Shown: positions 1-9,347 of the stretch, piece by piece
Numbering within the stretch: position 1 is the first letter of the stretch
Layout of the letters: each line of letters opens with the position of its first letter
Assembly: GCF_024347615.1 (NCBI RefSeq)
Contig: NZ_AP025508.1
Location: 3,224,001 to 3,288,000 of the forward strand
Direction: 5' to 3'
Source of the DNA: Vibrio splendidus
GTDB lineage: Bacteria > Pseudomonadota > Gammaproteobacteria > Enterobacterales > Vibrionaceae
DNA length: 64,000 nucleotides
Notes under the pieces: model-generated
What the model saw: only the letters and a program-made list of their open reading frames with translations
What the model was told of the DNA's origin: nothing
Database searches by the model: none
Position numbers and translations under genes: made by a program

Positions 1-381
1 GTAGCATACACAAACTACTTCCACGGTGCGGATCCATACACGTACTGGAACAGTGCTTACAACTCATCACTTCAATCTGGTGATGGTATGCCTCGTTTCG
101 CGATGCACTTCTACCAAAACGACAAGCTAGATGGTCTTCTAAACAGCTTCTACAAAACAGCTGACAAGAACGAGCAGCTAGATATTGCACACGGTATCCA
201 GCAAATCATCGCTGCAGACCAAGTGACAATCCCAGTGATGTCTGGTGCTTACATGTACCAATACAACACGACTCGCTTCACTGGTTGGTGGAACGAAGAA
301 AATCCAAAAGGCCGTCCAAACATTTGGGCTGGTATTCCAGAGCGTCTACTTCATGTACTGGACCTAAAACCAGTTAAATAA
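1..381 (+). CDS. Chitin oligosaccharide-binding protein of ABC importer, C-terminal part (partial)
   Basis: The frame is open from the first base and ends with TAA at 379-381, leaving 126 C-terminal residues of a protein that begins outside the window. The tail has the look of a large peptide/oligosaccharide-type (SBP family 5) periplasmic binding protein, ending in a region rich in Tyr and Trp (GWWNEENPKG). It is followed directly by permease and ATPase genes of the Opp/Dpp type and then by chitobiose-degrading enzymes, so the ligand is inferred to be (GlcNAc)n, as for the V. cholerae chitin oligosaccharide-binding protein at the same place. In that species this protein also restrains the chitin sensor ChiS; nothing here tests that. 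A strong terminator after the stop suggests the binding protein is made in excess over the permease. Confidence 0.8.
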   Translation, partial: VAYTNYFHGADPYTYWNSAYNSSLQSGDGMPRFAMHFYQNDKLDGLLNSFYKTADKNEQLDIAHGIQQIIAADQVTIPVMSGAYMYQYNTTRFTGWWNEENPKGRPNIWAGIPERLLHVLDLKPVK

Positions 382-398
382 GTAATCGTTCAATCTTT

Positions 399-420
399 GC
401 GGCGTAACTTCTTACGCCGC
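399..420 (+). other. Hairpin after binding-protein gene
   Basis: GCGGCGTAA at 399-407 pairs perfectly with TTACGCCGC at 412-420 around a CTTC tetraloop. It sits 18 bases after the stop codon and is not followed by a clean T-run, so it is more likely an mRNA 3'-end stabiliser or processing hairpin ahead of the terminator that follows. Confidence 0.6.
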
Positions 421-424
421 TTAT

Positions 425-478
425 AAAAATCCCCACACTATCAATTGAAAGTATGGCGCTAGTCGTCAGGGGATTTTT
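425..478 (+). terminator. Terminator or attenuator between binding protein and permease genes
   Basis: AAAAATCCCC at 425-434 is complementary to GGGGATTTTT at 469-478, with a 34-base intervening segment that can itself fold. The arm ends in five T residues. Because the downstream genes belong to the same pathway, this is best read as a partial terminator that lowers expression of the membrane components relative to the binding protein. Confidence 0.6.
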
Positions 479-550
479 CGTTCCAAATTTCGCTAGGAGC
501 GACCTGAATCCAGAAACAGGGAAACAATCTGGGTGAGTAAGGTGTGAGTT

Positions 551-1537
551 ATGGGTTATTTTTTAAGACGTTTGTCATTTTATTTTGTCGCGCTATTAGT
601 TGCAGCGACGTTAAACTTTATTATTCCAAGAGCAATGCCTGGTGACCCAGTTACCATGATGTTTGCGAACGCTTCTGTACAAGTTACTCCTGAGCGTATT
701 GCGGCAATGAAAGAACTATTAGGCTTCGTTGATGGCGGCTTACTGGTTCAATACGGCGCATACATGAAGAACATTCTAAGCTGGGAGCTTGGTACATCAA
801 TTCAATTCTACCCACTTTCAGTAAATACACTGTTAGGTGGCGCATTCGGTTGGTCGCTATTCTTAGCAGGCACTGCCGTTATTCTTTCTTTCTCGATTGG
901 CTCAATCCTAGGTATTTTTGCAGCGTGGAAACGTGGCAGTAAATACGATGCCTTTGTTACTCCAGGGATGCTTATTCTACAAGCCGTTCCTCAAGTTGTT
1001 ATTGCCATGCTTGCGCTATTTACCTTCGCAATTGGTTTGAAGTGGTTCCCAACTGGCTACGCCTATACCGCTGGTACGATACCTGACTGGACAAGTTGGG
1101 CATTCATCAAAGACGTTGCTTACCACGCTTTCTTGCCTCTGGTATGTGCTTCGGTTGTTCAAATTGGTGGCTTCCTAGTAAACATGCGTAACAACATGAT
1201 CAACCTACTCGCAGAAGACTACATCACCATGGCGAAAGGCAAAGGCCTTAGCGAAAACCGAGTGGTATTCAATTACGCAGCTCGTAACGCGATGCTGCCA
1301 AGTGTGACGGCGCTTTCGATGTCTCTAGGTATGGCAATCGGCGGTCAGTTAATTATCGAAATCATCTTTAACTACCCAGGTCTTGGTAGCGTACTTTTCA
1401 ACGCAATTAACGCTCGTGACTACCAAGTATTGCAAGGCCAACTGCTTATCATGACGCTATTCATGCTGTTCTTTAACCTTGTTGCAGACATGCTTTACGT
1501 TGTTCTTGACCCTCGTCTTCGTAAGGGTGGTAAATAA
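551..1537 (+). CDS. ABC transporter permease (Opp/DppB type), chitin oligosaccharide uptake
   Basis: This 328-residue inner membrane protein is the first of two permease subunits. It begins with a hydrophobic helix after a short basic N terminus (MGYFLRRLSF) and has about six membrane segments. The cytoplasmic EAA loop that docks on the ATPase is visible as EDYITMAKGKGLSENRV near residue 220, and the C terminus DPRLRKGG is typical of DppB/OppB proteins. The length matches the family. It is followed two bases later by the second permease gene. The substrate, probably (GlcNAc)2 and short chitin oligomers, is inferred from the surrounding enzymes rather than from the protein itself; an oligopeptide role is possible in isolation but unlikely in this context. 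Confidence 0.85.
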   Translation: MGYFLRRLSFYFVALLVAATLNFIIPRAMPGDPVTMMFANASVQVTPERIAAMKELLGFVDGGLLVQYGAYMKNILSWELGTSIQFYPLSVNTLLGGAFGWSLFLAGTAVILSFSIGSILGIFAAWKRGSKYDAFVTPGMLILQAVPQVVIAMLALFTFAIGLKWFPTGYAYTAGTIPDWTSWAFIKDVAYHAFLPLVCASVVQIGGFLVNMRNNMINLLAEDYITMAKGKGLSENRVVFNYAARNAMLPSVTALSMSLGMAIGGQLIIEIIFNYPGLGSVLFNAINARDYQVLQGQLLIMTLFMLFFNLVADMLYVVLDPRLRKGGK

Positions 1538-1539
1538 TC

Positions 1540-2565
1540 ATGAAAGATATTCTAAAACTCATTTGGCGCAATCCGATGGCCCTAACCGGTGTCATCATCC
1601 TAAGTATTTTTATTCTTGGTGCTATTGCGGCTCCATTGATCACCAAACATGTACCAGACAAGCGTACAGGTAATCCACACGAGTACCCTGGCTTCGTCGT
1701 TAAGTCTGCACAAACGAACCCTGACGGCTGGGTTGCTCAAAACCTAGCAGACGACCGTCGCACACTTATCATGTCTAAGAAGGCGGACCATGTACTGGGG
1801 ACAACTCGTATGGGGCGTGACGTTTGGTCACAAGTGGTATACGGAGCACGTGTATCTCTGGCTGTAGGTTTTGGTGCGGGCCTTACCGTATGTTTACTCG
1901 CAACGGTTATCGGTGTTTCCGCGGGCTACTTTGGCGGCCGTGTCGATGACATCTTGACAGCCGCAATGAACATTATGCTGGTTATTCCTCAATACCCATT
2001 ACTGTTCGTAGTTGCAGCCTTTATCGGTGAGGCAGGGCCACTCACCATAACCTTAGTTATCGGCTTTATGTCCTGGGCTTGGGGCGCGCGTGTTGTTCGT
2101 TCCCAAACGTTAGCACTGCGTGAAAAAGAGTTTGTAAAAGCCGCTGAAGTTTTGGGTGAATCTTCATTCCGTATCATCTTCGTAGAGATTCTTCCAAACC
2201 TTATCTCTATCGTTGGCGCGAGCTTCATCGGTTCGGTGATGTACGCAATCATGATGGAAGCTACGATTTCGTTCCTAGGTCTTGGTGACCCGAACACAAT
2301 CAGCTGGGGCATCATGCTTTACAACGTTCAAACCTCTTCATCAATGCTGATTGGCGCTTGGTGGGAACTGTTGGCTCCTTGTATCGCATTAACACTACTT
2401 GTAACTGGCCTTGCTCTGCTTAACTTCGCGGTCGATGAAATTGCCAACCCGCAACTGCGTTCTCACAAAGGCATGAAGCGTTGGAAAAAACTAGCGGCTC
2501 AAGATAAAGAAGAACGTGAACCAGAACTACCACCACAAAATGCACTTTGGAGCGGAGATAAATAA
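1540..2565 (+). CDS. ABC transporter permease (Opp/DppC type), chitin oligosaccharide uptake
   Basis: This 341-residue second permease subunit has an N-terminal membrane helix (residues about 12-35), a periplasmic insert of roughly 60 residues, then five further helices. The EAA loop reads EKEFVKAAEVLGESSFRI around residues 194-211. The long charged C-terminal tail (residues about 305-341) is cytoplasmic. The gene starts two bases after the upstream permease stop and ends two bases before the first ATPase gene, so the three are translationally linked. Homology to dipeptide permeases is evident; the sugar substrate is inferred from gene context. Confidence 0.85.
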   Translation: MKDILKLIWRNPMALTGVIILSIFILGAIAAPLITKHVPDKRTGNPHEYPGFVVKSAQTNPDGWVAQNLADDRRTLIMSKKADHVLGTTRMGRDVWSQVVYGARVSLAVGFGAGLTVCLLATVIGVSAGYFGGRVDDILTAAMNIMLVIPQYPLLFVVAAFIGEAGPLTITLVIGFMSWAWGARVVRSQTLALREKEFVKAAEVLGESSFRIIFVEILPNLISIVGASFIGSVMYAIMMEATISFLGLGDPNTISWGIMLYNVQTSSSMLIGAWWELLAPCIALTLLVTGLALLNFAVDEIANPQLRSHKGMKRWKKLAAQDKEEREPELPPQNALWSGDK

Positions 2566-2567
2566 TC

Positions 2568-3551
2568 ATGTCTGAACCACTAATTTCAATCCGCAACTTA
2601 TGCGTGGATTACATCACAGAGTCTGGCGATGTTCGCGCGTGTAATAACGTAAGTTTTGACATCGCTCCGGGTGAAGTATTCGGCTTAGCTGGTGAATCTG
2701 GCTGTGGTAAATCAACCGTTGCTTTCTCTCTTATGCGTCTTCATAAGCCGCCCGCTTACATCAGTGGTGGTGAAGTCATCTTCAATGGTGAGAACATCCT
2801 TGAATACAGTGACGAACGCATGCAAGCGTTCCGCTGGAGCGAGATGTCGATGGTATTCCAGAGTGCGATGAACGCACTCAACCCTGTACTTCCAATGGAA
2901 GAACAGTTCTGTGATGTGATTATGCATCACACCAACATGACTCGTGAACAAGCTAAGCAACGCGCTGAAGGTCTACTTGAAATTGTCGATATTCACCCAA
3001 GCCGATTGAGTGACTACCCTCACCAATTCTCTGGCGGCATGCGTCAACGCTTAGTTATTGCTATCGCTTTAGCATTGAATCCAAAGCTGATCATTATGGA
3101 TGAGCCAACGACCGCGCTTGATGTGGTTGTTCAACGCGAAATCCTACAAAAGATCTATGCGCTAAAAGAAGAGTTTGGTTTCTCAATTCTGTTCATCACC
3201 CATGACTTGTCATTGATGGTCGAGTTCTCTGACCGTATCGGCATCATGTACTCAGGTGAGCTTATCGAGGTCGCAAACTCTCAAGATATTCTAGAAAACC
3301 CTTACCACCCTTACACCAAAGGGCTGGGTAGTTCTTTCCCTCCACTAACAGGGCCAAAGACAAAACTAGCGGGTATTCCGGGCAACCCTCTGAACCTCTT
3401 AGAGATTCCTGAAGGGTGTCGTTTCCAAGCTCGATGTGACCGTGTACATGAAGCTTGTACTAAGGTGCCAACCAAGCTGCGCTCTATCGACCCGGGACAC
3501 TTGTCTAACTGCCACCTGTACGGTGACCCAATAGTACAAAGGAAGCTATAG
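2568..3551 (+). CDS. ABC transporter ATP-binding protein (DppD type), chitin oligosaccharide uptake
   Basis: This 327-residue cytoplasmic ATPase energises the importer. Walker A is GESGCGKST at residues 42-50, the ABC signature is FSGGMRQR near residue 155, and Walker B is IIMDEPTTALD near residue 175, followed by the H-loop ITHDLSL. The C-terminal region has the oligopeptide-transporter ATPase extension with a Cys-containing segment (GCRFQARCDRVHEAC), which in this family can hold an iron-sulfur cluster. It pairs with the next gene to form the heterodimeric ATPase typical of Opp/Dpp importers. Confidence 0.88.
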   Translation: MSEPLISIRNLCVDYITESGDVRACNNVSFDIAPGEVFGLAGESGCGKSTVAFSLMRLHKPPAYISGGEVIFNGENILEYSDERMQAFRWSEMSMVFQSAMNALNPVLPMEEQFCDVIMHHTNMTREQAKQRAEGLLEIVDIHPSRLSDYPHQFSGGMRQRLVIAIALALNPKLIIMDEPTTALDVVVQREILQKIYALKEEFGFSILFITHDLSLMVEFSDRIGIMYSGELIEVANSQDILENPYHPYTKGLGSSFPPLTGPKTKLAGIPGNPLNLLEIPEGCRFQARCDRVHEACTKVPTKLRSIDPGHLSNCHLYGDPIVQRKL

Positions 3552-3555
3552 CTTG

Positions 3556-3572
3556 CACGCTGACTCAGCGTG
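3556..3572 (+). repeat. Perfect 17-base palindrome between the two ATPase genes
   Basis: CACGCTGA at 3556-3563 and TCAGCGTG at 3565-3572 flank one base. It lies five bases after the stop codon of the first ATPase gene in the only sizeable gap (87 bases) among the transporter genes. The one-base centre would open into a loop in RNA. There is no T-run, so this is not a standard terminator. Confidence 0.5.
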
Positions 3573-3638
3573 AATAACGAATAAGGCGGCTCGACCGTCG
3601 AAAAGCAAGCAAAGCGAACAAGGATTCTGGAGACAATT

Positions 3639-4634
3639 ATGAGCAAAGATTTCGGTCAATTATTGGTAGAAGGCAAGAATGTCGTAAAAGACTTCCCAAT
3701 AAGCAGTACCACCATTCAAACCCCAATGATGCGTGCGATTAACGACGTGTCATTCAAGATGTATAAAAGCCGTGGCCTAGCGGTGGTTGGTGAGTCAGGT
3801 TCAGGCAAATCAACAACAGCAAAAATGATCGCAAAAATGTACGCGCCTTCGGGCGGTACGATCGAATACAAAGGTCGCGATATCCAAGAGATCTCAAGCA
3901 GAAAAGATCTCATGCACTACCGTGAAGGTGTGCAGATGGTATGGCAAGACCCGTTTGGTTCACTGAACCCAACACACAATATCTTCCACCACATCGCTCG
4001 CCCTTTGTTGATCCACAAAAAAGTATCTCCGGGCAACAAGAAAGAGTTACAGGAACGTGTATACGATCTTCTAGAGCAAGTGGGGTTAGTACCACCGCAA
4101 GCGACGGCAGAAAAGTACCCTCACCAACTCTCAGGTGGCCAGCGTCAACGTGTCAACCTTGCACGTAACATCGCGGTAGGTGCGGAAGTGGTTCTAGCCG
4201 ATGAGCCAACCTCAATGCTTGATGTATCGATTCGTGCTGGTGTTTTGAACCTGATGGAAGAGATGAAGTTTGAGAAGCAAATGTCTCTACTTTATATCAC
4301 TCACGACATCGCAACGGCTCGTTACATCGCTGAAGATCTTTCCGTAATGTACGTTGGACACATGGTGGAATGGGGCGATACCGATGACGTGATTGCTAAC
4401 CCTCAACACCCTTACACTCAGCTATTGGTTTCGGCAGTTCCAGATCCTAAGAAATCGATCCACGACCAACTAGCAGGTAACAAAGGGGAGATCCCACTTT
4501 GGACACCAGTATCAGCAGGTTGCCCATTTGCAGGCCGTTGTACTCACGCGATGGACAAGTGTAAAGAACAGCTGCCAGGAGTTACACAGTTAGCTGATAA
4601 CCACTTTGTACGTTGTTACCTACACGAAAGCTAA
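3639..4634 (+). CDS. ABC transporter ATP-binding protein (DppF type), chitin oligosaccharide uptake
   Basis: This 331-residue ATPase is the partner of the preceding one. Walker A GESGSGKST is at residues 51-59, the signature LSGGQRQR near 164 and Walker B LADEPTSMLD near 186, with ITHDIATARY following. The C-terminal extension carries the Cys cluster GCPFAGRCTHAMDKC and a final Cys (FVRCYL), as in OppF/DppF proteins that may bind an Fe-S cluster. The start ATG is preceded by a GGAG-type ribosome binding site. The gene closes the transporter half of the operon; a hairpin follows before the enzyme genes. Confidence 0.88.
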   Translation: MSKDFGQLLVEGKNVVKDFPISSTTIQTPMMRAINDVSFKMYKSRGLAVVGESGSGKSTTAKMIAKMYAPSGGTIEYKGRDIQEISSRKDLMHYREGVQMVWQDPFGSLNPTHNIFHHIARPLLIHKKVSPGNKKELQERVYDLLEQVGLVPPQATAEKYPHQLSGGQRQRVNLARNIAVGAEVVLADEPTSMLDVSIRAGVLNLMEEMKFEKQMSLLYITHDIATARYIAEDLSVMYVGHMVEWGDTDDVIANPQHPYTQLLVSAVPDPKKSIHDQLAGNKGEIPLWTPVSAGCPFAGRCTHAMDKCKEQLPGVTQLADNHFVRCYLHES

Positions 4635-4647
4635 GCAATAAAGTCCA

Positions 4648-4671
4648 AGTTAGGGTCTGCGGACCCTAACT
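4648..4671 (+). other. Ten-base-pair hairpin between transporter and enzyme genes
   Basis: AGTTAGGGTC at 4648-4657 pairs perfectly with GACCCTAACT at 4662-4671 around TGCG. The following bases (ATTTATATCC) contain few consecutive T residues, so it is a weak terminator, attenuator or mRNA-processing hairpin separating transporter genes from catabolic genes. Confidence 0.6.
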
Positions 4672-4732
4672 ATTTATATCCAAAACATTCAAGTACCTAG
4701 CCAATAGAAACTAGGACTGTCGGAGAATATTG

Positions 4733-6454
4733 ATGCTGTTATTGACCAACCATATTGGCTATGAGTCCACAGGCCCAAAGCAAGCTATCTTACAAACAAA
4801 GAAAGCTCGTCTATCGAGCACTACGGCTTTACTCGTCTGTGCAGACAATCATATGACTGTCGGAAGTTTTGATGTGGTTAAACAAGGCCGCGTAGCAAAT
4901 TGGCATCAAGGGCAATTCTTCACTATCGATTTCAGTTCAGTTACTGAATCTGGTCGCTACTACCTACGTTTTGACAACCTGCGTTCAGAAGTATTTGAGA
5001 TTGGTAGCAACCTATTAATGAACCACACATTCTCTGATGTGCTTCATTACTTTAAGTCACAACGCTGTGGCGGTATTTTCGACAAAAAAGATCGACAAGC
5101 ACAAATTCTAAGTACCGACAGATACGTCGATGTCCACGGAGGATGGTATGACGCATCAGGAGATGTCAGTAAGTATTTTAGCCACCTGTCTTATGGTAAC
5201 TACCTAAACCCACAACAAATTCCAATGGTCGTTTGGAACATGCTAAAAAGTGCACGCTTGACTAGCCATAACCCAGACTTCCCGAAATTCTCCATGACTC
5301 GTCTAACGGAAGAGGCTCTGTTCGGTGCCGACTTCTTAGTGCGTATGCAAGACGCCGACGGATACTTCTATATGACGGTATTCGACAAATGGAGCAAAGA
5401 TATCAATCAGCGCGACATCTGCGCTTATGCGACTCAAGATGGTCATAAATCAACGGACTTACAGGCGGGCTACCGACAAGGTGCCGGCGTAGCTATTGCA
5501 GCATTGGCTGCTGCATCTGAGCTTGAAGCCTCTGGCAGTTACTCTAGCCAAACCTACCTTGATACAGCTGCGAAAGGCTATTGGCACCTTAAAGAACACA
5601 ACCTTCAGTACCTAAACGATGGCGAAGAGAACATCATCGATGAGTATTGCGCCCTACTCGCAGCCAATGAGCTGTATCGCGTAACTCAAGACCAGCAATA
5701 CCTAACAGAAGCAAGAGCTTGGGCGACTCGCTTAATCTCTCGCCAACAGTCAGATAATTCATTTGAGCACTTCTGGTCTGCAAATTCTGATGGCTCTCGC
5801 CCATACTTTCATGCAGCAGAAGCTGGCCTTCCGGTGATTGCGCTATGCGAATACATCGACAACGAAACCAATGCTGAATTAAAAGAACAGGCTCGCACAG
5901 CTGTTGAGCAAGCTTGCCAGTTCGAAATCAACATTACCGACAAAGTCACCAACCCATTCGGCTACCCAAGACAGTACGTTAAATCTGTCGATGGTGATAA
6001 ACGTGATGCCTTCTTCGTCGCTCAACAGAATGAGACAGGTTACTGGTGGCAAGGTGAAAATGCTCGCCTTGGTTCACTCGCAACCATGGCTTACCTAGTT
6101 CAACCGCACATTAAGGATAATGACCTTCAACAGCGTCTAATCCAGCTTTCACAAAACAGCCTTGATTGGATCTTAGGCCTCAACCCATACCACATGTGCA
6201 TGCTCGATGGTCACGGCCATAACAACCCAGACTACCTACCTCAGCTTGGTTTCTTCAATGCAAAAGGTGGTGTCTGCAACGGTATCACGGCTGGTTTCGA
6301 AGACGAACAAGACATCGCATTCAACCCACCAGCACAGAAAGACGACATGCTTCAAAACTGGCGCTGGGGTGAACAATGGATCCCTCACGGCGCTTGGTTC
6401 CTATTGGCAACGGCTTCGCAATTCAACTTCCTAGCACAAAGTAAGGAGCAATAA
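4733..6454 (+). CDS. Glycoside hydrolase family 9, probable cytoplasmic exo-beta-D-glucosaminidase
   Basis: This 573-residue enzyme has an N-terminal Ig-like cellulase domain (residues about 3-90, starting LLTNHIGYES) and a GH9 (alpha/alpha)6-barrel. The GH9 nucleophile/base motif appears as GGWYDASGD with Asp140 and Asp144, and the likely general acid is Glu547 in WGEQWIPHG. There is no signal peptide, so it acts in the cytoplasm. A Photobacterium profundum GH9 protein from an equivalent cluster was shown to be an exo-beta-glucosaminidase, and this gene's neighbours fit removal of GlcN or GlcNAc units from imported oligomers. I chose the ATG at 4733 over a TTG at 4730 because GGAG at 4722-4725 is spaced seven bases from the ATG. 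It is often misannotated as a cellulase. Confidence 0.85.
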   Translation: MLLLTNHIGYESTGPKQAILQTKKARLSSTTALLVCADNHMTVGSFDVVKQGRVANWHQGQFFTIDFSSVTESGRYYLRFDNLRSEVFEIGSNLLMNHTFSDVLHYFKSQRCGGIFDKKDRQAQILSTDRYVDVHGGWYDASGDVSKYFSHLSYGNYLNPQQIPMVVWNMLKSARLTSHNPDFPKFSMTRLTEEALFGADFLVRMQDADGYFYMTVFDKWSKDINQRDICAYATQDGHKSTDLQAGYRQGAGVAIAALAAASELEASGSYSSQTYLDTAAKGYWHLKEHNLQYLNDGEENIIDEYCALLAANELYRVTQDQQYLTEARAWATRLISRQQSDNSFEHFWSANSDGSRPYFHAAEAGLPVIALCEYIDNETNAELKEQARTAVEQACQFEINITDKVTNPFGYPRQYVKSVDGDKRDAFFVAQQNETGYWWQGENARLGSLATMAYLVQPHIKDNDLQQRLIQLSQNSLDWILGLNPYHMCMLDGHGHNNPDYLPQLGFFNAKGGVCNGITAGFEDEQDIAFNPPAQKDDMLQNWRWGEQWIPHGAWFLLATASQFNFLAQSKEQ

Positions 6455-6456
6455 TC

Positions 6457-7341
6457 ATGACTCTTTACTACGTAGGTATTGATGGTGGAGGCACTTCTTG
6501 TCGAGCTCGAATTCGCGATGACCAAGGCAAGCTGGTTGGTGAAGCAAAGAGTGGCAGTGCCAACATTCTACTGGGTGTTGATGTTGCAATGAACTCTATC
6601 GTTGACGCCATCACCAAAGCCGCACAACAAAGCCAACTCGACTCTAACGATTTTTCTAATATGCATGTTGGTTTGGCGCTAGCTGGCGCAGAGCAAAAGT
6701 CGGCATGGTTCGACTTCATGGTACAAGCTCACCCTTTCGCAAGTATGACACTCAATACAGACGCCTATGGTGCATGTATTGGTGCACATAATGGCCAAGA
6801 CGGCGCAATCATGATTGGTGGTACAGGTTCATGTGGTATCTACCTGAACGACGGCGAGCAACATGTGGTTGGCGGTCGTGAATTCCCAATTTCAGACCAA
6901 GGCGGCGGCGCAGTGATGGGCCTTCGTTTAATTCAGCAAGTTCTACTCGCTGAAGATGGCATTCGCAACAAAACCGCGCTGATCAAACACGTTATGAATC
7001 ATTTCAATAATGATGTTGATGCGATCGTGGCGTGGTCAAAAGGCGCGATTCCAAAAGATTACGGTCAATTTTCTCCAGTTATTTTTCAACTGGCAAATGA
7101 AGGTGATGAACTGGCTATCGAGATGCTCAAGCAAACCGCTGCTGATATCGAAATGTTTGTCTTAGCACTACACCGAAAAGGCGCTGACAAGGTGTGCTTA
7201 ATGGGAAGTATCGCTGAACGCATTCACAACTGGCTATCGCCACCAGTACAACAATGGATCGTTAAACCTCAATTCGACGCTATCGAAGGCGCGTTGATGT
7301 TTGCCGGGAAATCACAACACAACTTGTATCAACAGGCTTAG
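6457..7341 (+). CDS. BadF/BadG/BcrA-family amino sugar kinase (glucosamine or GlcNAc kinase)
   Basis: This 294-residue protein has the ASKHA ATPase fold. The N-terminal phosphate loop is GIDGGGTSCRARI (residues about 8-20) and a second phosphate motif is IGGTGSCGIYL near residue 125. It starts two bases after the GH9 stop and is followed by GH20, so its substrate should be a monosaccharide released from chitobiose. A glucosamine-specific kinase of this family has been described from V. cholerae, so GlcN kinase is the favoured activity, with GlcNAc kinase the alternative. The product, a 6-phosphate, would enter the GlcNAc-6-P/GlcN-6-P pathway. Confidence 0.8.
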   Translation: MTLYYVGIDGGGTSCRARIRDDQGKLVGEAKSGSANILLGVDVAMNSIVDAITKAAQQSQLDSNDFSNMHVGLALAGAEQKSAWFDFMVQAHPFASMTLNTDAYGACIGAHNGQDGAIMIGGTGSCGIYLNDGEQHVVGGREFPISDQGGGAVMGLRLIQQVLLAEDGIRNKTALIKHVMNHFNNDVDAIVAWSKGAIPKDYGQFSPVIFQLANEGDELAIEMLKQTAADIEMFVLALHRKGADKVCLMGSIAERIHNWLSPPVQQWIVKPQFDAIEGALMFAGKSQHNLYQQA

Positions 7342-7353
7342 CAGGGAAGTTAT

Positions 7354-9315
7354 ATGAATTATCGCATCGACTTAGCTGTTCTTTCTGAACAAAAAAATAA
7401 CTGCCGATTCGGCCTTACGGTACATAACTTAAGTGACCTCGACGTACAAGATTGGTCACTGCATTTTGCCTTTGACCGATTCATCCTTCCTGAGAGTTTG
7501 TCGCAAGGTGAATTGACTCAAGTAGGAAGCTTTTGCTCGTTCAAACCAAATTCGCCAGTGTTAAAAGCCAATAACCATTTCTACCTTGAATTCAGTATTC
7601 AAAGCGCACCATTCCGCTTCTATTCTGATGGCCTTAACGATGCCTTTATCCAGTCACATCATGATGGGGAAACATCGGTACTGCCTGTCGCGATATCACC
7701 CATTGTTTTGGCTTCGCCATACCGTGAACGCAATCAAATTCCTGAAGTGAACGCAGCTCAAGTGGCATTGATTCCTCAGCCGAATCAGATCGAATTTCAG
7801 CAAGGTAGTTTCGCGCTAAGTAGCTTCGCGCTAAATAACGACTGCAGAATTGAGGTTCAATCTCATCTTGCTGATAAGGCTGTCTCTTGGCTGCAACAAG
7901 AATTGCTCTCGACCTTTGAGTTATCTCTTTCGACCACGCTTTCAACTGAACTTTCAAAAGACGAAAGCGGCGGCATTCTATTTCGCAGCAACCCGACGTT
8001 AGATGAAGCCGAATACAAGCTGACCATCACTGCACAACAGATTACTGCTGAATCAGGCAGCCAATCGGGCTTTACACACGCTGTGGCAAGCTTGATCCAA
8101 TTAGTTCAACAACTGGACGCAGAGAACCTCTCTCTACCATGTTGCAAAATCGCCGATCAACCTCGATTTAAGTACCGCGGCATGATGTTGGATTGCGCTC
8201 GTCACTTCCACTCAGTCGATCAAGTGAAGCGTTTGATCAACCAACTGGCGCAGTACAAATTCAACGTTTTTCACTGGCACCTAACCGATGATGAAGGCTG
8301 GAGAATTGAGATCAAGAGCCTGCCTCAGCTAACAGAAATTGGCGCTTGGCGTGGTCCTGATCATGCATTAGAACCGCAATACACCCACATTTCTGACAAC
8401 TATGGCGGCTTCTACACACAACAACAGATTCGCGAAGTCATTAAATATGCAGAGCAACGCAGCATCACGGTGATCCCAGAGATCGATATCCCGGGACACT
8501 GTCGCGCCGCAATCAAATCACTGCCAGACATGCTAGTTGAGCAAGCAGACACCACACAATACAAAAGCATTCAGCACTACAACGACAACGTGCTAAATCC
8601 AGGTTTACCGGGTACTTACCAATTCCTAGATGCCGTTATTGAAGAAGTGGCAGAGCTTTTCCCTAGCGAATTGATCCACATGGGCGCAGATGAAGTGCCA
8701 CCAGGAGTGTGGAGCAACAGCCCTGCTGCTCAAGCTCTGATGAAAGAGCATCAATATAAAGACAGCAAAGACTTGCAAGGTCACCTATTCCGTTATGCCG
8801 AGAACAAACTCAAGCAACTTGGCAAGCGCATGGTGGGCTGGGAAGAAGCGCAACACGGCGACAAAGTCAGTAAAGAGACCATCATCTACTCGTGGCTCAG
8901 TGAAGAAGCTGCAGTGAATTGCGCTCGCCAAGGCTTTGATGTGGTGCTGCAACCGGCACAATTTACCTATCTCGACATGACCCAAGATTATGCACCGGAA
9001 GAACCGGGTGTAGATTGGGCTGCTGTCATCCCATTAGAACAAGCTTATACCTACGAAGCGCTTGCTGAAATATCCGACACCGACCCAATTCGTAAGCGGA
9101 TCCGCGGAATTCAGTGTGCTCTATGGTGTGAGATCGTCACCAACCAAAAGCGTATGGATTACATGGTATTCCCAAGAATTAGCGCTTTAGCTGAAGGATG
9201 TTGGACACATAAAAACAACCGAAACTGGCTAGATTACCTATCTCGCCTAAAGGGCCACCTGCCATTACTCGACAGACTCAATGTTGATTATCGCAACCCT
9301 TGGAAAGCTCAATAA
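7354..9315 (+). CDS. Glycoside hydrolase family 20 beta-N-acetylglucosaminidase (cytoplasmic)
   Basis: This 653-residue enzyme removes GlcNAc from the non-reducing end of chitobiose and short oligomers. After an N-terminal beta-rich domain (to about residue 150) and the GH20b-like domain, the barrel starts near residue 270 (YRGMMLDCARHFH). The substrate-assisted catalytic pair is Asp446-Glu447 in HMGADEVP, and HWHLTDDEGWR is also conserved. No signal peptide is present, which separates it from secreted chitobiases and fits a role on imported sugars. A GGGA-type ribosome binding site precedes the ATG. It provides the hydrolytic route alongside the phosphorolytic route encoded by the next gene. 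Confidence 0.9.
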   Translation: MNYRIDLAVLSEQKNNCRFGLTVHNLSDLDVQDWSLHFAFDRFILPESLSQGELTQVGSFCSFKPNSPVLKANNHFYLEFSIQSAPFRFYSDGLNDAFIQSHHDGETSVLPVAISPIVLASPYRERNQIPEVNAAQVALIPQPNQIEFQQGSFALSSFALNNDCRIEVQSHLADKAVSWLQQELLSTFELSLSTTLSTELSKDESGGILFRSNPTLDEAEYKLTITAQQITAESGSQSGFTHAVASLIQLVQQLDAENLSLPCCKIADQPRFKYRGMMLDCARHFHSVDQVKRLINQLAQYKFNVFHWHLTDDEGWRIEIKSLPQLTEIGAWRGPDHALEPQYTHISDNYGGFYTQQQIREVIKYAEQRSITVIPEIDIPGHCRAAIKSLPDMLVEQADTTQYKSIQHYNDNVLNPGLPGTYQFLDAVIEEVAELFPSELIHMGADEVPPGVWSNSPAAQALMKEHQYKDSKDLQGHLFRYAENKLKQLGKRMVGWEEAQHGDKVSKETIIYSWLSEEAAVNCARQGFDVVLQPAQFTYLDMTQDYAPEEPGVDWAAVIPLEQAYTYEALAEISDTDPIRKRIRGIQCALWCEIVTNQKRMDYMVFPRISALAEGCWTHKNNRNWLDYLSRLKGHLPLLDRLNVDYRNPWKAQ

Positions 9316-9347
9316 AACAAAATCAAAGCGACACTCATATCGAGCGG

